Assembly: GCF_004342605.1 (NCBI RefSeq)
Contig: NZ_SLZL01000018.1
Coordinates: forward strand, 1 to 64,000
Direction: 5' to 3'
Length of the DNA stretch: 64,000 nt
DNA from: Caulobacter sp. BK020
Lineage (GTDB): Bacteria > Pseudomonadota > Alphaproteobacteria > Caulobacterales > Caulobacteraceae
The notes under the pieces are model-generated. The model was not told the DNA's origin. It saw nothing but the letters and a program-made list of their open reading frames with translations, and ran no database searches. Of this stretch, positions 28,284 through 37,099 are shown piece by piece. The number at the start of each line of letters is the position of its first letter. The stretch's first letter is position 1. The position numbers and the translations under genes were made by a program.

Positions 28284-28428
28284 ATCAGGTCTGGAGGCGA
28301 GGCGCCCTCTTCTGATCCGCGGGCACAGCGGCGGCGACTGTCATGCTGTACGCGCGCCAGGCACGAGCGGTCCGTTTGCGCCAGTTGCTGACGTTGATGT
28401 GCGCCCAGGAAGGCGACATTCAGACCAC

Positions 28429-29538
28429 CTAGGCGCGTGTCGGAGCCAGCGCGGGATAGTCCGTATAACCCACCGCATCATCCTCACCAGGCTCGTAGAA
28501 GGTTGGACGGTCGGGCGTGTTGAGCGGTGCGCCGCGGCGGAAGCGCTCGGGCAAGTCGGGATTGGCGAGGAAAGGCTCGCCGTAGGCGATGAGGTCCGCT
28601 TCGCCCAGTTGGATCGCGGCTTCACCAAGCTCAGCGTCATAGCCGCCGTTCAGCACGAAGCATCGCGAGAAGACCCTGCGCAGATGCGGGGCAATGCGCT
28701 CCACGCCGGGCGGCGGCGCGTCGGGTCCAGCGACGCCTTCCGTCACGTGCAGGTAGGCCAAGCCCATCCCGTCGAGTTCCGAAGCGAGGTAAGTGAAGGT
28801 CTCGACCGGGGTCGAGTCGCTCATCCCGTGCAGCGTCATGCTGGGGCCGACGCGATAGCCGACCCGACCGGCGCCCAGGACGTCTGAGACAGCCGTCGCG
28901 ACCTCAAGCGGGAAGCGAGCACGGTTGGCGATCGAGCCACCATATTGGTCGTCGCGCTTGTTTGAACCGTCGCGCAGGAACTGGTCGAGCAGGTAGCCTG
29001 AACTGCCGTGGATCTCGACGCCGTCGAAGCCTGCGGCGTCGGCGTTTCGCGCCGCCTGGCGAAACTGCTCGACCACGCTGGCGATCTCTTCCGTGGCCAA
29101 GGCGCGCGGTGTCGGTGTCGATGCGCGCCCCGTCGAAATGAAGACCTCGGCGTCGCCGCTCAACGCCGATGGCGCAACCGGTAGGGCGCCGGCGTGAAAC
29201 TCGGGGTGGGAAATGCGGCCGACATGCCACAGCTGGGCGAAGATGACGCCGCCGGCGTCATGCACGGCGTCCGTTACGCGCCGCCATGCGGCGACCTGCT
29301 CGGGCGAGTGAATGCCTGGCGTTCGGATGTAGCCAACACCCTGCGGGCTGACCTGGGTCGCTTCTGAGATGATGAGCCCCGCGCTCGCGCGCTGAGCATA
29401 GTAGGTCGGCGCAAGACGATTGGCGACATTGCCCACGCCGGCGCGGCTTCGCGTCATCGGCGCCATGACCATCCGGTTCTTCAGCGTGATGGCGCCAAGG
29501 CGATACGGTCCGAGCAGGGCTTTGGGCGGGGTGTGCAT
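28429..29538 (-). CDS. Old Yellow Enzyme-family alkene reductase (NemA-like)
   Basis: 369 residues, cytoplasmic FMN barrel. Markers: LKNRMVMAPMTRSRA, AQLWHVGRISHP, the active-site segment VEIHGSSGYLLDQFLRD, DQYGGSIANRARFPLEV, and EPFLANPDLPERFRRGAPLN. Such enzymes use NADPH to reduce activated C=C bonds, nitro compounds or quinones. The substrate-anchoring pair is normally His-x-x-Asn or His-x-x-His; here it is H177 and S180, which may weaken or shift specificity. The gene is divergent from an HxlR regulator 91 bases away, a common pairing for electrophile-induced reductases. AT- and repeat-poor sequence at 28284-28428, beyond its stop, holds nothing recognisable. Confidence 0.88.
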   Translation of the reverse strand: MHTPPKALLGPYRLGAITLKNRMVMAPMTRSRAGVGNVANRLAPTYYAQRASAGLIISEATQVSPQGVGYIRTPGIHSPEQVAAWRRVTDAVHDAGGVIFAQLWHVGRISHPEFHAGALPVAPSALSGDAEVFISTGRASTPTPRALATEEIASVVEQFRQAARNADAAGFDGVEIHGSSGYLLDQFLRDGSNKRDDQYGGSIANRARFPLEVATAVSDVLGAGRVGYRVGPSMTLHGMSDSTPVETFTYLASELDGMGLAYLHVTEGVAGPDAPPPGVERIAPHLRRVFSRCFVLNGGYDAELGEAAIQLGEADLIAYGEPFLANPDLPERFRRGAPLNTPDRPTFYEPGEDDAVGYTDYPALAPTRA

Positions 29539-29629
29539 GGTGCTGCTCTCGGTAATGGGACAAAGTGGTATTCTTCAGTAACCAAGGCTAGATTGCGTAC
29601 CGCTCGCTCCTCCGCAAGAAGGCACATCC

Positions 29630-30007
29630 ATGACACCGGGGTCCGACCGCCAGGCGCCGAACTGTTCGGCCTATACCCGCGACCTGCTCAGCCGGGTCGG
29701 CGACAAGTGGAGCATCCTGATCGTCGCGCACCTGGCGGAAGGCCCGATGCGGTTCAATGCGCTAAAGCGCACGATCGGCCAGATCTCGCAGCGCATGCTG
29801 ACGTTGACGCTCAAGAGCCTGGAAAAGGATGGGTTGGTGTCACGCACGATGTTCCCCACCATCCCTCCGCGGGTCGACTATGCGCTGACGCCGCTGGGTG
29901 AAACGCTGATGGGCCCGGTCATGACGCTGATCCACTGGTCGCTCGACCATCAGGATCACGTCGAGATCGCCCGCCGCGCCTATGAAGCCCGTGGCGAGGC
30001 GTCTTGA
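29630..30007 (+). CDS. HxlR-family transcriptional regulator
   Basis: 125 residues, a winged helix-turn-helix of normal HxlR length: CSAYTRDLLSRVGDKWSILI, GPMRFNALKRTIGQISQRML, LKSLEKDGLVSRT, PRVDYALTPLGETL. The Cys at position 12, just before the first helix, is where redox- or electrophile-sensing HxlR/YodB regulators carry theirs. It is divergent from the ene-reductase, and the shared 91-base gap with TATTCTTCAGTAACC around 29572 is a plausible operator region. Control of the reductase in response to reactive electrophiles is inferred from this layout. Confidence 0.88.
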   Translation: MTPGSDRQAPNCSAYTRDLLSRVGDKWSILIVAHLAEGPMRFNALKRTIGQISQRMLTLTLKSLEKDGLVSRTMFPTIPPRVDYALTPLGETLMGPVMTLIHWSLDHQDHVEIARRAYEARGEAS

Positions 30008-30096
30008 AGACCAACGGGCCCTGAAGGTCATCACCCGGCCGCCTAGCGCTCGGCCGAATTGTCATACTAAATGCGGCCGTCTTTGGAGGCCGCCTT

Positions 30097-31923
30097 TTGC
30101 TAGATCGCCGTCAGTTTCTTGCGAGCGCCTGCTGCGCTGCCTGCGCCACGCCCGCCATGGCTCTTGGCCAATCCAAACCTGGGCTGGAAACGCTCGCCTA
30201 TGATCAAGTCCAACTGGGCCCCGGCAAACTGCGGGAACAGTTGATGACCCAACACAAGCTCTTCATGGGACTGGAGGATGACCGGCTGCTGAAACCCTTC
30301 CGTCAGCGCGCCGGCTTGCCCGCCCCCGGCGCGGACATGGGCGGCTGGTATGACGACTCCGCCGACTTCCATTTCGATCCCAAGGACTTGAGCACGGTCA
30401 ACTGGCACGGCTACATCCCCGGCCACAGCTTTGGCCAGTACGTCTCGGGCCTGTCGCGCTACGTGGCCGCCACCGGCGATGAAGAAACCCGCGCCAAGGT
30501 CCGAGACCTCGTCGTCCAGTATGCCGAGACCATCTCCCCGCGCTTCTTCGCCGGCTACCTGCTGCCCGCCTACACCTACGACAAGATCGTCATTGGCCTG
30601 ATCGATGCCTATCGCTATGCCGGGGTCGAAGAGGCGCGTGACGCTCTGGACAAGGTCACCGACGCGGTCCTGCCGTCGCTGCCCGACAAGCCCCTCACCC
30701 GCCAGGAACGTCGCCAGCGGCCCTATTCCAGCGAGGCGGAGATCTGGGACGAGCCCTACACCCTGCCCGAGAACCTGTTCCTGGCCTGGCGCCTTGGCCT
30801 GGGCGAGCGCTATCGGACTCTAGCCGTGCGCTACCTGCAGGATGAGGCCCTGTTCGATCCGCTGGCCCGGGGCGAAAGCCCGCTGGCTGGCCGGCACGCC
30901 TACAGCCACGTCAACGCCCTCAACTCGGCGATCCAAGCCTGGTATGCCACCGGGGACGAGAAGTACCTGCGCGCGGCCCGCAACGGCTTCGACTTCGTGC
31001 TCCAGCAATCCTTCGCGACCGGCGGCTGGGGCCCCAATGAGCAGCTGATTGGACCCGACGATCACGAGACCTTGCTCAAGACCCTGACGTCAACCCACAA
31101 CTCGTTCGAGACGCCGTGCGGCGCCTACGGTCACTTCAAGATCGCGCGTTCGCTTCTGCAGATCACCAAGGATCCCCGCTACGGCGACAGCATGGAGCGG
31201 GTGCTCTACAACACCATCCTGGGCGCCAAGGACACTACGCCGGACGGCAAGACCTTCTACTACTCCGACTACAGCGACACCGCCTCGAAGTTCTATCGCG
31301 ACGAGCTGTGGCCGTGCTGCTCGGGGACCTTCCTTCAACTGGCCGCCGACTACGGGATCAGCGCCTATCTGCGCGAGGGCCGGCGGATCTATGTGAACCT
31401 CTACATCCCCTCGACCTTGTCGACCGACATCGAGGGCGCGACGGTGCAAATCCGGCAAGAGACCCGCTACCCGCTGGACGCGCAGGTCAACTTCTTGGTG
31501 ACCCCGGGCCAGGCTGGGCAGTTCTCGTTGATGCTGCGCATCCCCGCCTGGGCTGGCCCCGCCAGTCGTATCCTGGTCAATGACAGGCCGGCGGGCGTCG
31601 CTGCGCGCCCAGGCGCCTTTGCCGAGCTGGACCGCATCTGGCGAGCGGGCGACCGCGTCACCCTGAGGCTGGACATAACCCCCCGCCTCGAACCGCTCAA
31701 CGCCGCTCATCCCGAGGTCGTGGCGTTGCTGACCGGGCCGCTGGTTCTGTTCCCGATTGGTCATAGCGAGATCCAGATGACCAGGGCGCAATGGCTGTCG
31801 GTGCGGCGACGCGGCGACGGCCATTGGGCGGCGAGTTCGCCAACCGGTGAACGTGTCTTGAAGCCCTTCGCCTTCATCGACGACGAGCCCTACCGGCTCT
31901 ATGGCCGGTTGGCGGAGTCCTGA
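30097..31923 (+). CDS. GH127-like beta-L-arabinofuranosidase-family protein, Tat-exported
   Basis: 608 residues from a TTG start behind a GGAGG ribosome site. The N-terminus DRRQFLASACCAACATPAMA fits a twin-arginine signal. The PF07944/DUF1680 (alpha/alpha)6 barrel covers about 35-430, followed by a beta-sandwich. The metal/thiol site of GH127 is represented by E338 and C341 in FETPCGAYG and C407-C408 in WPCCSG. Spacing in the first motif is E-x-x-C rather than the E-x-C of HypBA1, marking a sister subfamily whose activity is less well known. Removal of L-arabinofuranose from arabinogalactan or pectin would suit the adjacent galactan locus. No transporter is attached. Confidence 0.8.
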   Translation: MLDRRQFLASACCAACATPAMALGQSKPGLETLAYDQVQLGPGKLREQLMTQHKLFMGLEDDRLLKPFRQRAGLPAPGADMGGWYDDSADFHFDPKDLSTVNWHGYIPGHSFGQYVSGLSRYVAATGDEETRAKVRDLVVQYAETISPRFFAGYLLPAYTYDKIVIGLIDAYRYAGVEEARDALDKVTDAVLPSLPDKPLTRQERRQRPYSSEAEIWDEPYTLPENLFLAWRLGLGERYRTLAVRYLQDEALFDPLARGESPLAGRHAYSHVNALNSAIQAWYATGDEKYLRAARNGFDFVLQQSFATGGWGPNEQLIGPDDHETLLKTLTSTHNSFETPCGAYGHFKIARSLLQITKDPRYGDSMERVLYNTILGAKDTTPDGKTFYYSDYSDTASKFYRDELWPCCSGTFLQLAADYGISAYLREGRRIYVNLYIPSTLSTDIEGATVQIRQETRYPLDAQVNFLVTPGQAGQFSLMLRIPAWAGPASRILVNDRPAGVAARPGAFAELDRIWRAGDRVTLRLDITPRLEPLNAAHPEVVALLTGPLVLFPIGHSEIQMTRAQWLSVRRRGDGHWAASSPTGERVLKPFAFIDDEPYRLYGRLAES

Positions 31924-31949
31924 AGCCGTCGCATCCGTGGAGCGAGGGG

Positions 31950-32900
31950 CTAACCAACCCGCAGGATCGGCTCGCCGCTGCCTGCTAGGGCCCGGCGAGA
32001 TTCCAGCCGATCGGGGACTTCGGTGACCAGGGCGTCGATGGCCAGGCGCGTGCGCAGGGGCATGTGGGGCGTTGCCGGCCAGACCGCGTAGCAGTCCATC
32101 ACGGCGCTGGGCCGGTCGGGCCAGACCTCGACGAGATCGCCGGCGGCGATCCGCGGCGCCACCAGCCATTCAGGGACAAAGGCCAGCCCCATGCCTTCGG
32201 CCACGGCGTCGACGATCACCTCCAGGTCGTCGAAACGCAGGCGTGACATGACCGGCACGTCCACCAAAACCCCATTGGCGTCTGGCAGGCGCCAGTCCAT
32301 CGCGCGGCCGTTGCGCCAATAGCCGAGGAGGTCGTGGGCTGCCAGGTCTTCAAGACCCTCGGGCCGCCCCCTGGCGGCAAGGTAGCCGGCTGAGGCGCAC
32401 AGCACCTTGCGCTGGCTCACCAGTTTGCGCGCACGAAGGGCCAGGCCCTGTCCAAGCTCGCCGTTGCGGACGGCCAGGTCAAAGCCATCGGCGACGAGGT
32501 CGACCTGGCGATCGCTGAAGCTCAACTCCAATTCCAGCTTGGGGTGCTGGCGAGCGAACGCCCGCAGGATCGGGGCGACGCAATGGCGGCCGAACAACAG
32601 CGGAAGCGACACCCGCAGGCGGCCAACGACGTCGCGCCGGCCGGACTCCAGCATCGCTTCTCCGCCCTGCAGTTCCTCGATCGCGCGTAGGCAGCGCTCG
32701 TAGTACTGAAGACCGTCCTCGGTCAGGCACAGGGCCCGGGTCGTGCGGTTGAAGAGCTGCACCCCTAACCGGTCCTCCAGGCGCGCGATCGCCTTGCCAA
32801 CCGCCGAGCGCGTCAGCGAAAGCCGGTCCGCGGCCTTGGCGAAGCCGCCAGCTTCGACGACATCGACGAAGATCTGCACCCCGTCAAAGCGATCACGCAC
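31950..32900 (-). CDS. LysR-family transcriptional regulator
   Basis: 316 residues. The N-terminal winged helix-turn-helix is clear (FVDVVEAGGFAKAADRLSLT, SAVGKAIARLEDRLGVQLFN), followed by the two-lobed effector domain (GRLRVSLPLLFGRHCVAPIL ... DDLEVIVDAVAEGMGLAFVP). It is divergent from the alpha/beta hydrolase at 33054 with a 153-base gap, the standard layout for a LysR protein controlling the facing operon. The operon beyond contains an alcohol dehydrogenase, a DJ-1 protein and an amidohydrolase, so the inducer may be an aldehyde or aromatic compound. Confidence 0.9.
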   Translation of the reverse strand: MRDRFDGVQIFVDVVEAGGFAKAADRLSLTRSAVGKAIARLEDRLGVQLFNRTTRALCLTEDGLQYYERCLRAIEELQGGEAMLESGRRDVVGRLRVSLPLLFGRHCVAPILRAFARQHPKLELELSFSDRQVDLVADGFDLAVRNGELGQGLALRARKLVSQRKVLCASAGYLAARGRPEGLEDLAAHDLLGYWRNGRAMDWRLPDANGVLVDVPVMSRLRFDDLEVIVDAVAEGMGLAFVPEWLVAPRIAAGDLVEVWPDRPSAVMDCYAVWPATPHMPLRTRLAIDALVTEVPDRLESRRALAGSGEPILRVG

Positions 32901-33053
32901 AGGCGCCTCCTCCGCAAACCGATAGCACCGGGTAGAAGCTCAGGAACCAATGGTGGGAAAAAACATCGCCACCGGCGAACGTGGCTCTACCCTATAACGG
33001 CCGCCAACGACAGGCCGCGCTGACGGAGCGGGCCGCAAACGCGAGCAGCCGCG

Positions 33054-33965
33054 ATGGTTCGAGCCGTTTCCTACACCAACAGAGGCGTGCCGATCGCCGC
33101 TCACCTGCACCTGCCGAGCGACTTCGACGAGACCGGGCTCTATCCGGCGCTTGTCGGCGTCCATCCGGCAGGCGGGGTGAAGGAGCAGACGATCGGACTC
33201 TACGCCAGCAAGCTGGCGGCGCACGGCTTCGTGGTGCTGGTCTATGACTCCTCCTACCAGGGCGAAAGCGGCGGCGAGCCACGCCTTCTCGAGGACCCGG
33301 CGACCCGCGTCGAGGACGCCCGCTGCGCGGCGGATTTTCTTGCGACCCTGCCCTATGTCGATGTCGAACGCCTGGGCGTCTATGGCGTCTGCGCGGGAGG
33401 CGGCTACGCCCTGGCCGTCGCCCAGACCGAACGGCGCTTCAAGGCCGTCGCGGGCGTCAGCGCGACGCCGATGGGCGAAGCGGCCAGGAGCGTGCTCGGC
33501 GTCCCGATCCCCGATGCGGACCTGATCGCTTCGCTGGAGGCGACCGCCGCGCAGCGGACGGCCGAGGCCAGAGGCGCCGCGCCCGTCTATGTCCCCTTCG
33601 TGCCGGAGCGGGCCGAGGACATCGACGCGACGACCTCGACCTTCCTGCGCGAGAGCTACGACTATTATCGCACGCCGCGTGGACAACACCCCAATTCCAA
33701 GGGCCGCTTCCTGATGACCAGCCTCGACAAGATGCTGGCGTTCACGACCTTCCCTCTGATCCCCAGCCTGCTGACCCAGCCGCTGCTGCTGATCGCGGGC
33801 GCGCAGGCCGACACGAAGATCTACAGCGAGCAGGCCTACGCGCTGGCCAAGGGTCCAAAGGACCTCTTCGTCATCGAGGGCGCGACCCACATCGCCCTCT
33901 ACGACACGCCCGCCTACGTCGACCAGGCGATCGCCCGGATGGTCCCGTTCTTCCAGTCGCTCTAG
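33054..33965 (+). CDS. Alpha/beta hydrolase with cysteine nucleophile
   Basis: 303 residues, cytoplasmic. Fold markers: PALVGVHPAGGVKEQ for the oxyanion loop, the nucleophile elbow GVCAGGG with C113 in place of the usual Ser, PLLLIAGAQADTKIY for the acid loop (Asp), and the His in EGATHIALYD. A Cys nucleophile recalls dienelactone hydrolase (GxCxGG), but the chain is longer, with a helical cap around 165-225. It is the first gene of a seven-gene plus-strand run ending at 38347. The substrate, perhaps a lactone or ester, is unknown. Confidence 0.78.
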   Translation: MVRAVSYTNRGVPIAAHLHLPSDFDETGLYPALVGVHPAGGVKEQTIGLYASKLAAHGFVVLVYDSSYQGESGGEPRLLEDPATRVEDARCAADFLATLPYVDVERLGVYGVCAGGGYALAVAQTERRFKAVAGVSATPMGEAARSVLGVPIPDADLIASLEATAAQRTAEARGAAPVYVPFVPERAEDIDATTSTFLRESYDYYRTPRGQHPNSKGRFLMTSLDKMLAFTTFPLIPSLLTQPLLLIAGAQADTKIYSEQAYALAKGPKDLFVIEGATHIALYDTPAYVDQAIARMVPFFQSL

Positions 33966-34003
33966 GCGCTCGCGCCCCTCCGCCCCTTCCAAGGAGCCTG
34001 ACG

Positions 34004-34303
34004 ATGAAACTGCTGTGCCTTGACATCCCCCAACCCGGCGCGAGCCTGGAGAAATACCAGCCGCACATGACGGACGAGGCCCGCCACGCCTGGCAGGCCT
34101 ACAAGGGCGGGTTCGTTCGCGACATCTACTTCCGGCAGGATCGCCCCGGCGTGGCCATCATCGCCGAAGCCGAGTCCGTCGAGGCCGCCAAGCAGGCGCT
34201 CGCCCAGTTCCCGCTGGCCAAGGCCGGCCTGATCGACTGGGAGGTGATCCCGCTCGGCCCATTCCTGAACTGGGAGTCGCTGTTCGCTCCCGGCCAGGCC
34301 TGA
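34004..34303 (+). CDS. Small YCII/muconolactone-isomerase-like protein
   Basis: 99 residues, no signal peptide. The secondary-structure pattern (MKLLCLDIPQPG, GGFVRDIYFRQDRPGVAIIA, SVEAAKQALAQFPLAKAGLI, DWEVIPLGPF) is that of a dimeric ferredoxin-like alpha/beta barrel, as in YCII and muconolactone isomerase families. Such proteins often serve as small isomerases or accessory subunits beside aromatic-degradation genes. It lies 38 bases behind the hydrolase and 23 before the dehydrogenase, so it is surely in the operon. The reaction is unknown. Confidence 0.65.
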   Translation: MKLLCLDIPQPGASLEKYQPHMTDEARHAWQAYKGGFVRDIYFRQDRPGVAIIAEAESVEAAKQALAQFPLAKAGLIDWEVIPLGPFLNWESLFAPGQA

Positions 34304-34326
34304 TCTTGGCGGAAAGGAACCGCGCC

Positions 34327-35376
34327 ATGAAAGCGACAGGCTTCGCCGCGCGCACGGCCGACGGACCGCTCGCGCCATTCGAGTTCGAGCGCCGCGCGCC
34401 CCGGCAAAACGATGTCGTTATCGATATCGAGTATTGCGGTGTCTGCCACACCGACCTGCATCTGGCGCGCAATCACTTCGGCTTCACGACCTATCCCATA
34501 GTGCCGGGTCACGAGATCATCGGCCGGGTGCGAGAGGTCGGGAGCGGGGTTGCCCGCTTCAAGGCCGGCGACTGGGTCGGCGTCGGCTGCATGGTCGACT
34601 CCTGCCGCCATTGCCAGCCTTGCCATAGGGGCTGGGAGCAGGACTGCGTCGAGGGCCCCACCTTCTCCTATGCCAGCACCGATCGACAGGACGGCAGCGT
34701 TACCTACGGCGGCTACTCCGACTCCATCGTCGTTCGGGAAGAGTTCGTCCTGGCCGTACCCGATGGGCTCGATCCGGCCGGCGCGGCGCCGCTGCTCTGC
34801 GCCGGCGTGACCACCTGGTCGCCGCTTCATCGCTGGAAGGTCGGCAAGGACAGCAAGGTGGCGGTCGTGGGCCTGGGCGGACTGGGCCACATGGCCCTCA
34901 AGCTCGCCAAGGCGCTGGGCGCGGATGTGACCCTGTTCACGCGCTCGGCCGGCAAGGAGGTCGACGCCTATCGGCTGGGCGCCGACCATGTCGTGCTTTC
35001 GACAGACCAGGCTCAGATGAAAGCGGTCGGGGGCCAGTTCGATGTCATCATCGACACCGTTCCCTACGACCATGACGTCAATCCCTACATGCCGACTCTG
35101 ACGCTCCAAGGGGTGCTGGTGCTGGTCGGCTACATGGGCCCGTTGGGAACGCCCGTGAACGCCGGCGGGGTGGTGCACGGCCGCCGAGCCATCTCAGGGT
35201 CGTTCATCGGCGGCATCCCGGAGACCCAGGAGATGCTCGATTTCTGCGGACGGCACGGCGTCGTCTCCGACGTCGAGATCATCCCCATCCAAGAGATCAA
35301 CCAAGCCTACGAGCGCCTGGCGAAGGGTGACGTCAAATATCGCTTCGTCATCGACATGGTCACGCTGAAGGCCTGA
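34327..35376 (+). CDS. Zinc-dependent NAD(P)-linked alcohol/aldehyde dehydrogenase
   Basis: 349 residues from ATG 34327, which has a GGAAAGGA site; an in-frame TTG-type start 21 bases upstream is less likely. Catalytic zinc ligands C40 (GVCHTDLH) and H62 (GHEIIG) and structural zinc cysteines C93, C96, C99, C107 are present. The Rossmann motif VVGLGGLGHMALKLAKALGA follows. The pattern matches the YahK/cinnamyl-alcohol dehydrogenase branch, which reduces many aldehydes with NADPH. In this operon it would work beside DJ-1 and carboxymuconolactone-decarboxylase-like proteins in aldehyde handling. Confidence 0.9.
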   Translation: MKATGFAARTADGPLAPFEFERRAPRQNDVVIDIEYCGVCHTDLHLARNHFGFTTYPIVPGHEIIGRVREVGSGVARFKAGDWVGVGCMVDSCRHCQPCHRGWEQDCVEGPTFSYASTDRQDGSVTYGGYSDSIVVREEFVLAVPDGLDPAGAAPLLCAGVTTWSPLHRWKVGKDSKVAVVGLGGLGHMALKLAKALGADVTLFTRSAGKEVDAYRLGADHVVLSTDQAQMKAVGGQFDVIIDTVPYDHDVNPYMPTLTLQGVLVLVGYMGPLGTPVNAGGVVHGRRAISGSFIGGIPETQEMLDFCGRHGVVSDVEIIPIQEINQAYERLAKGDVKYRFVIDMVTLKA

Positions 35377-35387
35377 GGACCCAAGAC

Positions 35388-36077
35388 ATGACCGCTCCCA
35401 TCAAGCCCATCCTCTGCGTCGTGACCAGCCACCCGATCCGCGGCGACAGCGGCGAGCCGACCGGCTTCGCCATGGTCGAGCTGACCCATCCCCTGGCGGT
35501 GTTCGAGGAGGCCGGCATACCGGTCGAGATCGCCTCGATCCGCGGCGGCCACCCGCCGATCGACTTCTTCGACCTCTCCGACCCCGTCAACGACCGGTTC
35601 TGGAAGGATCGCACCTTCCGTGATCAGTTGGCCAATTCCCTGATCCTCGCCGAACTCAATCCGTCCCGCTATTCGGCCGTGTTCTTCGCCGGCGGTCACG
35701 GCACGATGTGGGATTTCGCCGACAGCGCCGCTGTCCAGCGGGTCATTTGCGACATCTGGGAAGCCGGCGGCGTCGTTTCGGCCGTCTGCCACGGTCCCGC
35801 CGCCCTGGTGAACGCGACCCTCTCCGATGGCGGCTTCCTGGTCGCGGGCAAGAAGGTGGCGGCCTTCACCGACGAGGAGGAAACCGAGGTCGGCTACACC
35901 AAGGTGGTGCCTTACCTGCTAGCCAGCACGCTCAAATCGCGTGGCGCGCTGCATCAGCCCGCGCCGAACTGGACGGAGAAGGTCGTGGTCGATGGCCGGC
36001 TCGTCACCGGACAGAATCCCGCCTCGGCCCACGGCGTTGGCGTCGCGATCGTTGAGCTGCTCAAGGCCCAGGCCTGA
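35388..36077 (+). CDS. DJ-1/PfpI-superfamily protein (Hsp31-like)
   Basis: 229 residues. The flavodoxin-like DJ-1 fold is clear: FEEAGIPVEIASIRGG, YSAVFFAGGHGTMWDF, and the nucleophile elbow SAVCHGPAAL with C134 followed by His. FFAGGHG is typical of the Hsp31/GATase1 group, whose members detoxify methylglyoxal (glyoxalase III) or act as holdases. It lies 11 bases behind the dehydrogenase. A role in reactive-aldehyde clearance is consistent with the operon; activity is not proven by the sequence. Confidence 0.88.
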   Translation: MTAPIKPILCVVTSHPIRGDSGEPTGFAMVELTHPLAVFEEAGIPVEIASIRGGHPPIDFFDLSDPVNDRFWKDRTFRDQLANSLILAELNPSRYSAVFFAGGHGTMWDFADSAAVQRVICDIWEAGGVVSAVCHGPAALVNATLSDGGFLVAGKKVAAFTDEEETEVGYTKVVPYLLASTLKSRGALHQPAPNWTEKVVVDGRLVTGQNPASAHGVGVAIVELLKAQA

Positions 36078-36115
36078 CGCGACGACTGGATCAGCCTTGG
36101 GAAAGGCCTTGGGCC

Positions 36116-37099
36116 ATGAAGATCATCGGCATCGAAGAACATGTTCTCCCCGCCGAAGTCGGACGGGCCTGGACGACCATTCCTGGGGCTGACGACGGCA
36201 CGTCGGCCCTCAACACGCCCGTCATCGAAGAGCGCCTGGCGGATCTCGGCGACAAGCGCCTGGCGCTGATGGATGAGACGGGCGTGGACGTTCAGGTCCT
36301 GTCGCTGACCACGTCAGGCCTCAACAATCTCGGCGCTCATGGCGTGGATCTCGCGCGGCGGGTCAACGACCTGCTGTCTCGCACCGTCGCCACCAACCCT
36401 GAGCGTTTCCAGGCGCTGGCGGTGCTCCCATCGGGCGCGCCGGACGCCGCCGCCCTGGAGCTACGGCGGGCCGTCGAGGATCTGGGCTGCAAGGGCGCGA
36501 TCGTCTACGGGCGAGTCGGCGACAGGAACCTTGACGATCCGATCTTCGAGCCGACGTTCGCCTGCGCGGCCGAATTGGGCGTTCCGCTTCTGATCCATCC
36601 CCAAATTCCCCAGAAGAGCGTTCGGGACGCCTGCTATTCGGGCTTTGGCGAACCGATCGATCTTGCCTTGTCGACGTTCGGCCTGGGTTGGCACTACGAG
36701 GCCGGGCTGCAATTCGTCCGCATCGTGCTTGGGGGCGTCTTTGACCGCTACCCCGGGCTCCAAGTGATCCTGGGCCACTGGGGCGAAGTGGTGATCTTCT
36801 ATCTGGAGCGACTGGCCATGCTCGACCGGGTGTCGGGCCTGAAGCGGCCGTTCATCGACTACGTACGCCGCAACCTCTACCTGACCGCCAGCGGCATGTT
36901 CAGCGCGGCCTACCTGCAACGCGCGATCGACGCCGTCGGGGTCGAGCGCATCCTGTTCTCGACCGACTTTCCCTACCAGTACCGAACGGGCGGCGACGCC
37001 CGGCGTTTTGTCGACGGCCTGGCGCTCGACGACGCCGACAAGGCCCTGTTCGCGCATGGCAACTGGCAACGGCTCACCGCCCAGGTCCAATCCCCATGA
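36116..37099 (+). CDS. Metal-dependent amidohydrolase/decarboxylase (ACMSD-like)
   Basis: 327 residues, TIM barrel of the amidohydrolase-related family. Features: GIEEHVLP at the N-terminus (one His of the usual HxH, Glu in the first place), GVPLLIHPQIP, VILGHWGEVVIFYLERL and the metal-site ILFSTDFPYQYRTGG. The family includes 2-amino-3-carboxymuconate semialdehyde decarboxylase, resorcylate and 2,3-dihydroxybenzoate decarboxylases. Non-oxidative decarboxylation of an aromatic acid or semialdehyde is thus likely. Its stop overlaps the next start by ATGA, so translation is coupled. Confidence 0.82.
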   Translation: MKIIGIEEHVLPAEVGRAWTTIPGADDGTSALNTPVIEERLADLGDKRLALMDETGVDVQVLSLTTSGLNNLGAHGVDLARRVNDLLSRTVATNPERFQALAVLPSGAPDAAALELRRAVEDLGCKGAIVYGRVGDRNLDDPIFEPTFACAAELGVPLLIHPQIPQKSVRDACYSGFGEPIDLALSTFGLGWHYEAGLQFVRIVLGGVFDRYPGLQVILGHWGEVVIFYLERLAMLDRVSGLKRPFIDYVRRNLYLTASGMFSAAYLQRAIDAVGVERILFSTDFPYQYRTGGDARRFVDGLALDDADKALFAHGNWQRLTAQVQSP

